A DNA stretch of 64,000 nt from Clostridia bacterium. GTDB taxonomy: Bacteria; Bacillota; Clostridia; Christensenellales; Borkfalkiaceae. Numbering within the stretch: position 1 is the stretch's first letter; each line of letters opens with the position of its first letter. Below the pieces are notes generated by a model. It was not told where the DNA came from, did no database searches, and saw only the letters and a list, made by a program, of their open reading frames with translations. The stretch is taken from the NCBI GenBank assembly GCA_017626495.1, contig JAGAIP010000003.1:1-64000 (forward strand), written 5' to 3'. This document shows, piece by piece, positions 16,818-27,042 of the stretch. The position numbers and the translations under genes are program-made.

Positions 16818-17503
16818 ACCGTTTTCTCCTTTCTTTCTCTGAGAATATCCTCATACACCTTGCTGTATTTCGAATACGAGCGAGGATATATTTTATGCCT
16901 TTCCAAGCAATCCAAAAGCCATCTCGGATAAGGCGAAGCCGTCTTGACCTCCATGATATAGCCCTCTTCGACGTTCTTACCGCCGTCGAACGAAAACCTA
17001 TCCTCTAAGCGATAGCGCACGTTATGATCGAAGGTCACTCGCAATTCGGTATCTTCCTTTCCGTGAAAGGCGATCCGATCGTATGCAAGATAAACTTTCG
17101 GAGAAAGATTCAGCCTTTTTCTCGTATAATCGATCTCCGCCGCGCTTCCGCCGACGACGGGAAGTTCTCCCCCATCGAGGTAAGAGAGCATCTCTTTGTA
17201 CGGAGCTTTGATTCTGCGCTTATATACGATACCCTCGTACTTCTTTTTCAGTTCCAGAAAAACGCCGTCGCTCAGATCGGGAATACCGTAAGAGCGCAGA
17301 CGCATCTTCTGTTTGAAAGAAGGCTTCGCCCTCGAAGTGCGGATACTGTCAAAATCTTCGGTATCGAAATACAAATTGCAGATGGTATATTCGGGATAGT
17401 CGTCCTCTTCAAGGTATGGAGAAAAATCCTCTTTCAAAACGCGAAACGTCGTTTCATCGAGAAGATATTTTACCTCTTTGCGTTTGAAAAGCGTTCTCTC
17501 CAT
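16814..17503 (-). CDS. VTC-domain (polyphosphate polymerase-like) protein
   Basis: 229 residues from the ATG at 17503. The tunnel-forming basic strands of the VTC/CYTH-like fold are visible: FKRKEVKYLLDE (about 6-17), KMRLRSYG (about 66-73), FLELKKKYEGIVYKRRI (about 82-98), YIMEVKTASPYPRWL (about 187-201) and the tail SYSKYSKVY. These supply Lys/Arg for ATP and the growing chain and the acidic metal ligand. Predicted activity is polymerising the gamma-phosphate of ATP into polyphosphate. No spermidine synthase-like or other partner apart from DUF4956 is nearby. Confidence 0.85.
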   Translation of the reverse strand: MERTLFKRKEVKYLLDETTFRVLKEDFSPYLEEDDYPEYTICNLYFDTEDFDSIRTSRAKPSFKQKMRLRSYGIPDLSDGVFLELKKKYEGIVYKRRIKAPYKEMLSYLDGGELPVVGGSAAEIDYTRKRLNLSPKVYLAYDRIAFHGKEDTELRVTFDHNVRYRLEDRFSFDGGKNVEEGYIMEVKTASPYPRWLLDCLERHKIYPRSYSKYSKVYEDILRERKEKTV

Positions 17504-17521
17504 AATAACCTCTGCGCTTTC

Positions 17522-17550
17522 ATTATATTCTACCCGACAAAAAAAGTCAA
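17522..17550 (-). promoter_or_regulatory. VTC operon promoter, -35 inside the clpB terminator
   Basis: Minus strand TTGACT (17545-17550), 17 bases, TATAAT (17522-17527). The -35 is part of the 3' arm of the clpB terminator hairpin. Confidence 0.7.
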
Positions 17551-17578
17551 GCATGAATTGATTTCATGCCTGACTTTT
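17543..17578 (-). terminator. clpB terminator
   Basis: Long imperfect stem (17543-17557 with 17562-17577, one bulge) followed by a seven-T tract on the minus strand. Confidence 0.8.
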
Positions 17579-17609
17579 CGTCGATGGATTTTTCTTCTTT
17601 GCGCGCAAC

Positions 17610-20186
<2,577 letters not shown>

Positions 20187-20220
20187 ATCGAACCTCCTTT
20201 CTTTCTCTATGTTCACTTTA

Positions 20221-20248
20221 TATATACCCAAAAGGGAGAACGGTAAAA
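20221..20248 (-). promoter_or_regulatory. Candidate clpB promoter nested in a terminator
   Basis: Minus strand TTTTAC (20243-20248), 16 bases, TATATA (20221-20226). The -35 sits in the loop of the hairpin at 20231-20262, and the hairpin's 3' arm and T tract form the spacer. The match to consensus is only moderate. Confidence 0.4.
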
Positions 20249-20262
20249 CCGATTCTCCCTTT
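20231..20262 (-). terminator. Terminator after the DUF445 gene
   Basis: AAAGGGAGAA / TTCTCCCTTT with an inner CGGT / ACCG stem and a 3-base loop, followed by four T residues on the minus strand. Confidence 0.65.
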
Positions 20263-20265
20263 CTG

Positions 20266-21147
20266 TTATAAGAAAATATTGACGATTCCGAGTAAAAATC
20301 CGATGAGCGCACCCAGATTGACGATGGCGGAAAGTTCCTTTTTCATGACGGACGTGCAGAGCGTTTCCAGCTCTTTGACGCTCATGAGCGCGACCTTTTG
20401 TTCCACGATCCCTGCAATATCCAACTGTTCGAGGAGACGGTTGACTTCGGGCAGGAGCGCCTCGCGGTAAACGAGCACCGTGATCTTTCTGAGCTTTTCC
20501 TCGTCGAGCGTTTCCGTGAGGGAAGAGACGGGTCGTTCGCACAGATCCGTCAGTTCCCTTTCCACGACGGGCATAATTTTTTCTTCCCCACGTTCCGAGA
20601 CGTAGTTATTGATCGCCTCGCCGAGCGTAGGCAGGAGAGGAACGACCATCGAACCGAGAAATCCGAGCTTTTTCTCGACAAAGCCCTTTCCCTCGGCAAC
20701 GACAAGTCCGCCGAGATCCATCTTTTCCGCCGCCGAAACGATTTTCTCTGCAACCGCCTTTGAAAGCTTGTCCTTTGCGAGAAAGAACTGTTCCTCGCTG
20801 ATACCGCGCCGCACTACGGATTCGACCGTCACGCTTTCATCCGCGCGCTTGATCTTCTCCACGACGAGATCGGCAACCTTTTGCGCCGTTTCCTCTTTTC
20901 CGAGCAGATTCGCAAGATCGTCTCCCGTAAAGAGATTCTTCCCCACGGCGCTTCCAATCGCTTTCGCGAGCGCAGGCTGTCTCTTGGGAATGATGCCGGG
21001 CGTAAACGGCAACGTCCACTTCCCGATTTTTTTCGGATAATAAGGTCGAAACAGCATCTTGACCGCAAGATAGTTGGTAAAATATCCGATGACGGCGCCG
21101 ATGAAAGGCCCCGAAATATAGCTTAAAATAAGAAGAAAGGTATCCAT
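20266..21147 (-). CDS. DUF445-family membrane-anchored protein
   Basis: 293 residues. The N-terminus is a membrane segment with ISGPFIGAVIGYFTNYLAVKMLFRPYYPKKIG, the DUF445/YheB signature. A long alpha-helical middle follows, and a second hydrophobic segment closes the protein (IVNLGALIGFLLGIVNIFL). Function of the family is not established. YheB of Bacillus is spore-associated, but nothing here links this copy to sporulation. A plausible ribosome site (AGGAGAG) lies upstream of 21147. I see no confident promoter in 21148-21247. Confidence 0.85.
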   Translation of the reverse strand: MDTFLLILSYISGPFIGAVIGYFTNYLAVKMLFRPYYPKKIGKWTLPFTPGIIPKRQPALAKAIGSAVGKNLFTGDDLANLLGKEETAQKVADLVVEKIKRADESVTVESVVRRGISEEQFFLAKDKLSKAVAEKIVSAAEKMDLGGLVVAEGKGFVEKKLGFLGSMVVPLLPTLGEAINNYVSERGEEKIMPVVERELTDLCERPVSSLTETLDEEKLRKITVLVYREALLPEVNRLLEQLDIAGIVEQKVALMSVKELETLCTSVMKKELSAIVNLGALIGFLLGIVNIFL

Positions 21148-21247
21148 GTATCTCTCCTTTACAAAGGATTCGCCGATTGAAAATCAGCCCATACATAACA
21201 TACCCTTTTTTCAAATAATCTAAACAACCATTCTCTTACCGCCGCGT

Positions 21248-21781
21248 TCAGTTCCTCTCGTGAAGAAGATACCATTGCACGGCAACCACCGTCTTTGCGT
21301 CGGAAATTTCTCCCGATTCGATCATGTTTACGACTTTTTCGAGTTCGAGCCATTCGACGTTCAGAAACTCTCCCTCGTCGAGCATCGCCTCCCCTTCTTT
21401 CGCGTCCACGGCATAATAGATGCGGAGCAGTTCGTTCGTATATCCGGGCGTGGGATAGAGCGTAAAGAGGTGCTTCATCTCTCTCGCCTCCATGCCCGTC
21501 TCCTCTTTCAGTTCCCTTGCCGCCGTCAAAGCGGGATCTTCTCCTAAGTTGAGTTTCCCCGCGGGAATTTCATAAATTTCTTCCTGATAGGCGTAGCGGT
21601 ACTGTTTGACGAGGAGCACTTTTTTATCCTTTACGCAGAGCACGGACGCGCCGCCCGGGTGTTCGACGATTTCGCGCTTGCACATTTTTCCGTCGGGAAG
21701 CGCCGCGTCGTCGCAGCGAACGTTGATGATCTTTCCCTTATAAATATAATTTTTGTTGACGGTCGTCTCTTTCAGATTCAT
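21248..21781 (-). CDS. NUDIX hydrolase, ADP-ribose pyrophosphatase type
   Basis: 177 residues. The Nudix box runs GEDPALTAARELKEETG (about 81-97) with the required REL-x-EE-x-G core. EIPAGKLN just before it and PTPGYTNE after it are typical of ADP-ribose pyrophosphatases (NudF type), which split ADP-ribose into AMP and ribose 5-phosphate. Its start overlaps the stop of the unknown gene upstream by 4 bases. Confidence 0.92.
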   Translation of the reverse strand: MNLKETTVNKNYIYKGKIINVRCDDAALPDGKMCKREIVEHPGGASVLCVKDKKVLLVKQYRYAYQEEIYEIPAGKLNLGEDPALTAARELKEETGMEAREMKHLFTLYPTPGYTNELLRIYYAVDAKEGEAMLDEGEFLNVEWLELEKVVNMIESGEISDAKTVVAVQWYLLHERN

Positions 21782-22503
21782 AGTTTCAGTCTCCCCATGA
21801 TTTCACAGATTCTTTTCAGATCGTCCGTAGCGATACCGACGTAGTTTTCGCCGAACGTATATCCTATGGTCAAAGCCTTGAACGATTTGTAATCCTCTTT
21901 CGAAAGCGCGTCGAGCATGGCGGAAAGGAGAATGTTCATTCCGAACCTCGAATCCGCGTCCTCGACAATCTTTGCGACCGTTTTGCGAAGGCGCACGATC
22001 GTCACGCGCAATTCTTTCAAGAGCATCGTCCTTTCGTCCGCTTTTCCTGGGATCAATCCGATTTCAATGTTTTTGGATTTGAGCGCCTGACGCACGGAGT
22101 TCTTGAACGGTTTGATGAGTTGATTCGTAAACGCGCTATAACTTTCGGTAAAACTGCCGTCCACGTTGTAGTATTCCTGCAAGAACTGGTTGAAATCCAG
22201 ATTCCCCGAATCGAAGTCCACCAAAAGACAGAAGACGAACGCAATCTGTTCGTAAATATCTTCGGGCAGAATGATTACTTTTCTGTTGATGGAGCCGTCC
22301 GGCGTGGCGGCGATGTATTCTTCCTTGGCACGGGCATAACTGAACTCTTCGGTCACTTGTCTGAAAAGATTGCAAAGTTCCTTGCTTACGGAAATACTTT
22401 TGAGCAGTTCCGAAATTTTCGCGTCTGCCAGAATAAATTTGGAAGAAATGAGGTCGTCGCACTTGCGCATGAAAGCTGCCGCTTCCGTTTCGACGTTAGC
22501 CAT
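21778..22503 (-). CDS. Conserved-looking protein of unknown function
   Basis: 241 residues, soluble and mostly alpha-helical, with no signal peptide or membrane segment. I do not recognise a domain. Segments that look constrained are ILPEDIYEQIAFVFCLLVDFDSG (about 77-99) and FKALTIGYTFGENYVGIATDDLKRICEI (about 207-234). Codon use matches its neighbours. It is the first gene of an operon with the ADP-ribose pyrophosphatase (4-base overlap). GGGAGG lies upstream of the start. Nothing in sequence supports a functional assignment. Confidence 0.8.
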   Translation of the reverse strand: MANVETEAAAFMRKCDDLISSKFILADAKISELLKSISVSKELCNLFRQVTEEFSYARAKEEYIAATPDGSINRKVIILPEDIYEQIAFVFCLLVDFDSGNLDFNQFLQEYYNVDGSFTESYSAFTNQLIKPFKNSVRQALKSKNIEIGLIPGKADERTMLLKELRVTIVRLRKTVAKIVEDADSRFGMNILLSAMLDALSKEDYKSFKALTIGYTFGENYVGIATDDLKRICEIMGRLKL

Positions 22504-22601
22504 AATATCCTCCCGTTCGTCAATTTAGACAGGTTTATTTTTCTCGTTTATCATTATAGCACAAATTTTCTATTTTGTGGAGAAAATTTTTATAAAATAT
22601 C

Positions 22602-22630
22602 TTGATTTATTTTGAAGTTTTCGCTATAAT
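22602..22630 (+). promoter_or_regulatory. Promoter of the HPr-like gene
   Basis: TTGATT (22602-22607), 17 bases, TATAAT (22625-22630), 35 bases upstream of the ATG. Confidence 0.7.
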
Positions 22631-22664
22631 ATAGTAAATAAATTTGAAGGGGGTTTTATACGTT

Positions 22665-22892
22665 ATGAAATCTATTACTATTTCTCTTGAAATGGCACAG
22701 AAAGTCAAGGAATTCGTCAGCATCACGCAGTCCTGCGCTTGCGAAATCCTTTTGAAGAGCGGCAAGTACGTCGTTGACGCAAAGTCTATCCTCGGTATCT
22801 TCTCTCTCGACCTTTCCAAGCCTGTCACCGTTGAAATTTACAGCGATGATTGCGCAGACGTTCTTGCTAAGTTAGAGAAGTTCTCCGCTTAA
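22665..22892 (+). CDS. HPr-like protein lacking the active-site histidine
   Basis: 75 residues with the HPr fold. The segment VVDAKSILGIFSLDL (36-50) aligns with the HPr/Crh region around regulatory Ser46, so Ser41 here would be the HPr-kinase site. The region where HPr has its phosphorylated His15 (G-I-H-A-R-P-A) reads MAQKVKEFVS, so the histidine and arginine are absent and the loop is shortened. The protein therefore cannot carry PTS phosphate. Like Crh it may be purely regulatory, or it may be a structural relative. GAAGGGGG precedes the start. An upstream in-frame ATG at 22644 is too close to the -10. Confidence 0.8.
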   Translation: MKSITISLEMAQKVKEFVSITQSCACEILLKSGKYVVDAKSILGIFSLDLSKPVTVEIYSDDCADVLAKLEKFSA

Positions 22893-22915
22893 TTTCAGAA
22901 CACTGCAAACAGATC

Positions 22916-22964
22916 AAATCCGCTTGAAACTTGTTTTTTAAGCGGATTTTTATCCGCTTTTTTT
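22916..22964 (+). terminator. Two overlapping, mutually exclusive hairpins
   Basis: Three related arms lie in line: AAATCCGCTT (22916-22925), AAGCGGAT (22940-22947) and ATCCGCTT (22952-22959). The middle arm can pair with either neighbour. The second option ends in TTTTTTT and is a standard terminator. It separates the HPr-like gene from the DUF4364 gene. Confidence 0.75.
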
Positions 22965-22980
22965 ATTTTAGGAGATACAG

Positions 22981-23505
22981 ATGCAAATCAAAGGCGAAAC
23001 GTCCGTCAATAAACTCATTCTTCTTTTTGTCTTTGACAAAATGGAAACCGCGTTGACAGAGAGAATCCTCGTCGATATTTGTTCGTCCAGCAACGACTGG
23101 ATCAACTATATGGACTGCGTCATGCTCATCCAGAAACTCACGCAGGATGGGTTTATTTGCGTTGTCAATCAAGGAGACGACCCTCTCTACACCATCACGC
23201 CCGACGGAAGAGAAAGCCTTGCCAACTTCTACATCAATATCCCCAAGAGCATTCGCGAGGAGATTTCCATATTCGTCAAAGAAAACAAAGAGCGTTACAA
23301 GACGAAACAGGAATGCCGCGCCGACTACTATCAGAACAAAGACGGTACCTATACCGTATTTCTCCGCATTCTCGGTCCCGTACAGCCGGCACTCGAACTC
23401 AAACTGGTCATTCCCGACAGAAAGACCGCGCAGAGCATCTATAAAAAATGGGAAGACAAGGCAGAAGATTTGTACACGGCGGTGTATGAGAATCTCGTAG
23501 ATTGA
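22981..23505 (+). CDS. DUF4364 winged-helix protein
   Basis: 174 residues. The N-terminal half (about 8-85) has a PadR/MarR-like winged helix (LILLFVFDKM, then LIQKLTQDGFICVVNQGDDPLYTITPDGRESL). The C-terminal half is a beta-rich domain of unknown role. DUF4364 proteins are widespread in Clostridia and act presumably as regulators. Targets are unknown. AGGAGA precedes the start at 22981. It is followed directly by a terminator at 23511 and the EamA gene. Confidence 0.85.
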   Translation: MQIKGETSVNKLILLFVFDKMETALTERILVDICSSSNDWINYMDCVMLIQKLTQDGFICVVNQGDDPLYTITPDGRESLANFYINIPKSIREEISIFVKENKERYKTKQECRADYYQNKDGTYTVFLRILGPVQPALELKLVIPDRKTAQSIYKKWEDKAEDLYTAVYENLVD

Positions 23506-23510
23506 TTTTT

Positions 23511-23532
23511 GCCCCATCATCGGGGCTCTTTT
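23511..23532 (+). terminator. Terminator directly before the EamA start codon
   Basis: TGCCCC / CGGGGC hairpin with a 5-base loop and a five-T tail, ending one base before the next gene's ATG at 23534. Confidence 0.75.
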
Positions 23533-23533
23533 T

Positions 23534-24478
23534 ATGTTGAACAAAGAATCATTTTTTACAAAAACGTGGGTCGTATTCCTCCTGGCGTTTCTCTCGTGCG
23601 CGCTGTGGGGAAGCGCATTCCCCTGCGTCAAGATCGGCTATCGGCTGTTCGGCATCGGAGGCGCATGGAACGACTCGCTCTTATATGCAGGCGTTCGTTT
23701 TCTCCTTGCAGGCGTCATGATTATCGTCTTTTGCTCGTGCAAGCAAAAAAGATTCGTTCTTCCGGGGCGCACGAACTGGAAATACGTTCTCGTTCTCTCC
23801 CTCTTTCAGACCATCGGGCAATATATCTTTTACTATATCGGACTGTACCGGACGGCAGGGATCAAAGCGTCCGTCATCAATTCCACGGGCGTGTTTCTCT
23901 CCATTCTCACCGCCTGTTTTCTCTTCAAGCTCGAAAGGTTCACGCTCTTTAAATTCATCGGTTGTATTTTGGGCGTGTTCGGCGTCATCTTAGTCAATCT
24001 CGGCGGAGAATTTACCTTCTCGTTCTCGTTCACAGGGGAAGGATTTCTCATTCTCTCCTGTGTATTGAGCGCGCTTGCAGGGAATTTTTCCAAACTCTTT
24101 TCGAGATATGAAGATCCCGTTACGCTGAGCGGATGGCAATTTCTCGTCGGAGGAATCATTCTCATTGCGGTAGGACTTGCGGGCGGCGGCTCTCTTCACC
24201 CTGCGTCCCCCCTAGCCTTCGTCATGCTGACCTATCTTGCCCTGATCTCCGCAGTCGCTTTCTCCCTCATGGGAATCCTCTTAAAATACAACCCCGTTTC
24301 GCGCGTATCGTCCTATAAGACGCTCACCCCCGTGCTCGGCTTCGTCTTTTCCGCAATCTTTCTTTCCGAAGGTTCTCTCTTGCGCGTAGAAACGTTCGTC
24401 GCTCTGATCGTCACGTCGCTCGGCATATTTCTCATCAACCGATACGGCGATCAACAAATAAAGATAAACAAAAAATAA
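23534..24478 (+). CDS. EamA-family (DMT superfamily) transporter
   Basis: 314 residues with ten predicted transmembrane helices in two EamA repeats. The first repeat opens with LLAFLSCALWGSAFPCVKIG (about 15-34) and the second with FLILSCVLSALAGNFSKLFSRY (about 175-196). These carriers export metabolites or amino acids. The substrate cannot be read from sequence. There is no Shine-Dalgarno sequence. The ATG lies one base after the T tract of a hairpin, and no later start would keep the first helix intact. The gene presumably depends on read-through from DUF4364. Confidence 0.9.
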   Translation: MLNKESFFTKTWVVFLLAFLSCALWGSAFPCVKIGYRLFGIGGAWNDSLLYAGVRFLLAGVMIIVFCSCKQKRFVLPGRTNWKYVLVLSLFQTIGQYIFYYIGLYRTAGIKASVINSTGVFLSILTACFLFKLERFTLFKFIGCILGVFGVILVNLGGEFTFSFSFTGEGFLILSCVLSALAGNFSKLFSRYEDPVTLSGWQFLVGGIILIAVGLAGGGSLHPASPLAFVMLTYLALISAVAFSLMGILLKYNPVSRVSSYKTLTPVLGFVFSAIFLSEGSLLRVETFVALIVTSLGIFLINRYGDQQIKINKK

Positions 24479-24498
24479 CAAAAACCACGTCGTTTTTG

Positions 24499-24527
24499 TT
24501 GTCAAAAATTTTTTGTTGTGTTATAAT
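24499..24527 (+). promoter_or_regulatory. secG promoter
   Basis: TTGTCA (24499-24504), 17 bases, TATAAT (24522-24527). The -35 overlaps the end of a 9-bp inverted repeat (24477-24485 with 24492-24500) that follows the EamA stop. Confidence 0.75.
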
Positions 24528-24564
24528 ATCTCCGTTATGCGGGGATACCCGTAGAAAAGGAACT

Positions 24565-24861
24565 ATGACTATGTGGAATTTATTAGCTAATAACGGAATC
24601 ATTGAAAACTACACCGTATATCAGATCATCTGTATCGTTCTCGTTTTTCTCATGCTCGTTGCCGCAGTTGCAGCGATTATTCTCGTGCTCATGCAACCCT
24701 CCAATTCCGACGGTATTCAGGCCATTCAGGGTTCGAGCGAAACGTTCTTCGGCAAAAATAAAGGTAAATCCATTGAAGAAAAGCTCAAAAAGTGGACGAT
24801 TGTCTGCCTCGTTGTGCTTGCGGTTCTTTCCGTTATCTTCTTCATTTTGAGATCTATCTAA
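24565..24861 (+). CDS. secG: Protein translocase subunit SecG
   Basis: 98 residues with two transmembrane helices (about 18-42 and 73-95) around a cytoplasmic loop containing LVLMQPSNSDGIQAIQGSSETFFGKNKGKS. The loop motif (L-M-Q, G-S-x-x-T-F-F-G) is the SecG signature. It assists SecYEG translocation. Start choice is open between 24565 (AAGGA 3 bases away) and 24571 (9 bases away). The frame is open further upstream, but that would cross the promoter. secG-rnr-smpB is a conserved Firmicute order. Confidence 0.93.
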   Translation: MTMWNLLANNGIIENYTVYQIICIVLVFLMLVAAVAAIILVLMQPSNSDGIQAIQGSSETFFGKNKGKSIEEKLKKWTIVCLVVLAVLSVIFFILRSI

Positions 24862-24877
24862 CCGATACAAAACCTTT

Positions 24878-24907
24878 GGCGGCCGTCGAGCCGCCTTATT
24901 TTTTTCA
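24878..24907 (+). terminator. Hairpin between secG and rnr
   Basis: GGCGGC / GCCGCC with a 6-base loop, then TTATTTTTTT. No new promoter for rnr is evident after it, so it is probably a partial terminator. Confidence 0.7.
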
Positions 24908-24927
24908 AAAAAGGAAATACTATTTTC

Positions 24928-27003
24928 ATGCACGCATCCAAAAAATTATACGATAAAATCGAGAGCGGAGAATTTCTCCTTCTTACCGCAAGGGAGATTG
25001 CCATGCGCCTTCGCATGACGAAACGGGACGTCTCTCTCATCGAGGACATTTTAGACGGCTACGTTCAAGAGGGCAAGCTCCTCAAAGACGGTTCGCACCG
25101 CTACGGCACGCCCGAACAATTCGACGCAAAGAAAGGTACGCTGAAAGGAAACGAACGCGGATTCGCCTTTTTCCTGCCCGACGACGGCACGCCCGATCTG
25201 TTTATCCCTCATAGCGCGCTCAACGGAGCCATGCACGCCGACGTGGTATTCGCACGGTGTACAGGCGGTAAAAAGGGCGACGAGGGCGAAGTTCTCTCCG
25301 TTCTCGAACGCGGAATGACGGAGATCGTCGGTACGTTCGTCCGAGACAGAAACGCAGGCTATCTCATTCCCGACGATAGCAAATATTTCGAGAATATCTA
25401 TATTCCCCTGCGCGCTTGCAAAAATCTGCCCGTCAACGTAAAGGCGGTCGCAAAAATCACCTCGTATCCTTTCGGAAAAGCGCCGGGAGGCGAAATTATT
25501 GAAATTTTAGGAGATGACGACGACTTTTTCGCCGAGGAACGCTCTATCATTCGTTCCTATAACCTACGCGAAACGTTCCCCGAACCCGTACTCGACGAAG
25601 CGGAAACCGTCTCTGCAAAAGAGATCGATCCCGTCGGCAGAGAGGATTTCAGAGACCGTATCATCGTCACCATCGACGGTGAGGACACGCGCGACATCGA
25701 CGACGCCGTGGAAGTTTCCTTTGACGGAACGCGCTACACCCTCGGCGTACACATTGCCGACGTCACGGAGTACGTCAAGCGCAAAGGAAAGCTCGACAGA
25801 GAGGCGCTTGAACGGGGCACTTCCGTCTATTTTCCGGACCGCGTATTGCCCATGCTCCCAAAAGAACTCTCAAACGGATGCTGTTCTCTGAACGAGGGCG
25901 TTGACCGTCTCACCCTCTCCTGCATTATGATGATCGACAAAAGCGGTGCAGTCGTATCGAAACAGGTATGCCGTTCTGTCATACGATCCGCACACCGCAT
26001 GACCTATCGCGAGGTGGATTTGATCTTAAACGGAGACGGGCAGACGAGAGAAAAATTCAAGGACGCCGTTCCCATGCTCGAAACGGCGAAAGAACTCACC
26101 CTTCTGTTGCAGGAACGCAGAAGAGCGAGGGGCAACGTCGCCCTCGACGTCAAGGAGGCGAAAATCCTCTTTGTCGACGATGAAATCTCCATTCCTGACT
26201 ACGAACATCTGTTTTCGCACGTGCTCATCGAACAGTTCATGGTGCTTGCAAACGAGAGCGTCGCGGCTCTCATGACGGAAGCGGAAATGCCCTTCATCTA
26301 CCGTATCCACGAAAAACCCAACCCCGAAAAGGCGGAGTCTTTTCTCTCCTTTGCACGGGAATGCGGTCTTACGATAGACCATACCGCCGAAGTCACTCCG
26401 AAATTTTATCAAAGCATTCTGGAACGGGCGAAACCTCTTCCCGTCTATTCCGTTCTCAACCGCGTCATGCTCCGCTCCATGCAAAAAGCGAAGTATTCTC
26501 CCCTCAACGTAGGACATTTCGGGTTGGCGAGCGAATGCTACTGCCACTTCACGTCCCCCATTCGCCGTTATCCCGACCTCTGCGTACACCGCGTCGTCAA
26601 GGCGTACCTCGACGGGGACGAACATATGAAACAAGCGCTCTCCTACTTCGTTTCCGAGGCGGCGGAGCGTTCCTCCGAATGCGAACGAAACGCCACGGAG
26701 GCGGAGAGGGAAGTGGACGCCCTCTATATCGTACAGTATATGGCAGACCATATCGGCGAAGAGTTCGACGCGATCGTTTCGGGCGTTACCTCGTTCGGCG
26801 TCTTTGCGGAACTCCCCAATACGGTCGAAGGCATGATTCCCTTTGAAACGCTCCCGAACGACGATTACACCTTTATCGAGGAAAAATTTCTCATGCAGGG
26901 AAAAAAACACGCCTTCCGTTTGGGAGACGAACTTCGCGTTCGCGTGGCAGGATGTCATTTTGATACCTATCGGGTGGAATTTTCCCTCGTTACGAAAAAA
27001 TAA
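24928..27003 (+). CDS. rnr: Ribonuclease R
   Basis: 691 residues. An N-terminal helix-turn-helix region (about 1-60) is followed by cold-shock domains (GFAFFLPDDGTPDLFIP), the RNB catalytic domain with the metal motif GEDTRDIDDAVEV (about 251-263), and a C-terminal S1 domain (DAIVSGVTSFGVFAELPN). It is a 3'-5' exonuclease that digests structured RNA and works with tmRNA-SmpB, encoded next door. AAGGAAAT upstream leaves long spacing (about 12 bases) to the ATG at 24928. The hydrophilic lysine-rich C-terminal tail of E. coli RNase R is absent. Confidence 0.95.
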   Translation: MHASKKLYDKIESGEFLLLTAREIAMRLRMTKRDVSLIEDILDGYVQEGKLLKDGSHRYGTPEQFDAKKGTLKGNERGFAFFLPDDGTPDLFIPHSALNGAMHADVVFARCTGGKKGDEGEVLSVLERGMTEIVGTFVRDRNAGYLIPDDSKYFENIYIPLRACKNLPVNVKAVAKITSYPFGKAPGGEIIEILGDDDDFFAEERSIIRSYNLRETFPEPVLDEAETVSAKEIDPVGREDFRDRIIVTIDGEDTRDIDDAVEVSFDGTRYTLGVHIADVTEYVKRKGKLDREALERGTSVYFPDRVLPMLPKELSNGCCSLNEGVDRLTLSCIMMIDKSGAVVSKQVCRSVIRSAHRMTYREVDLILNGDGQTREKFKDAVPMLETAKELTLLLQERRRARGNVALDVKEAKILFVDDEISIPDYEHLFSHVLIEQFMVLANESVAALMTEAEMPFIYRIHEKPNPEKAESFLSFARECGLTIDHTAEVTPKFYQSILERAKPLPVYSVLNRVMLRSMQKAKYSPLNVGHFGLASECYCHFTSPIRRYPDLCVHRVVKAYLDGDEHMKQALSYFVSEAAERSSECERNATEAEREVDALYIVQYMADHIGEEFDAIVSGVTSFGVFAELPNTVEGMIPFETLPNDDYTFIEEKFLMQGKKHAFRLGDELRVRVAGCHFDTYRVEFSLVTKK

Positions 27004-27005
27004 GA

Positions 27006-27034
27006 TTGCATTTCAAAAAAGAAAGTGCTATAAT
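27006..27034 (+). promoter_or_regulatory. smpB promoter predicting a leaderless mRNA
   Basis: TTGCAT (27006-27011), 17 bases, TATAAT (27029-27034). The smpB ATG is at 27043, so transcription would begin at or 1-2 bases before the start codon. Confidence 0.65.
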
Positions 27035-27042
27035 ACGACTAT

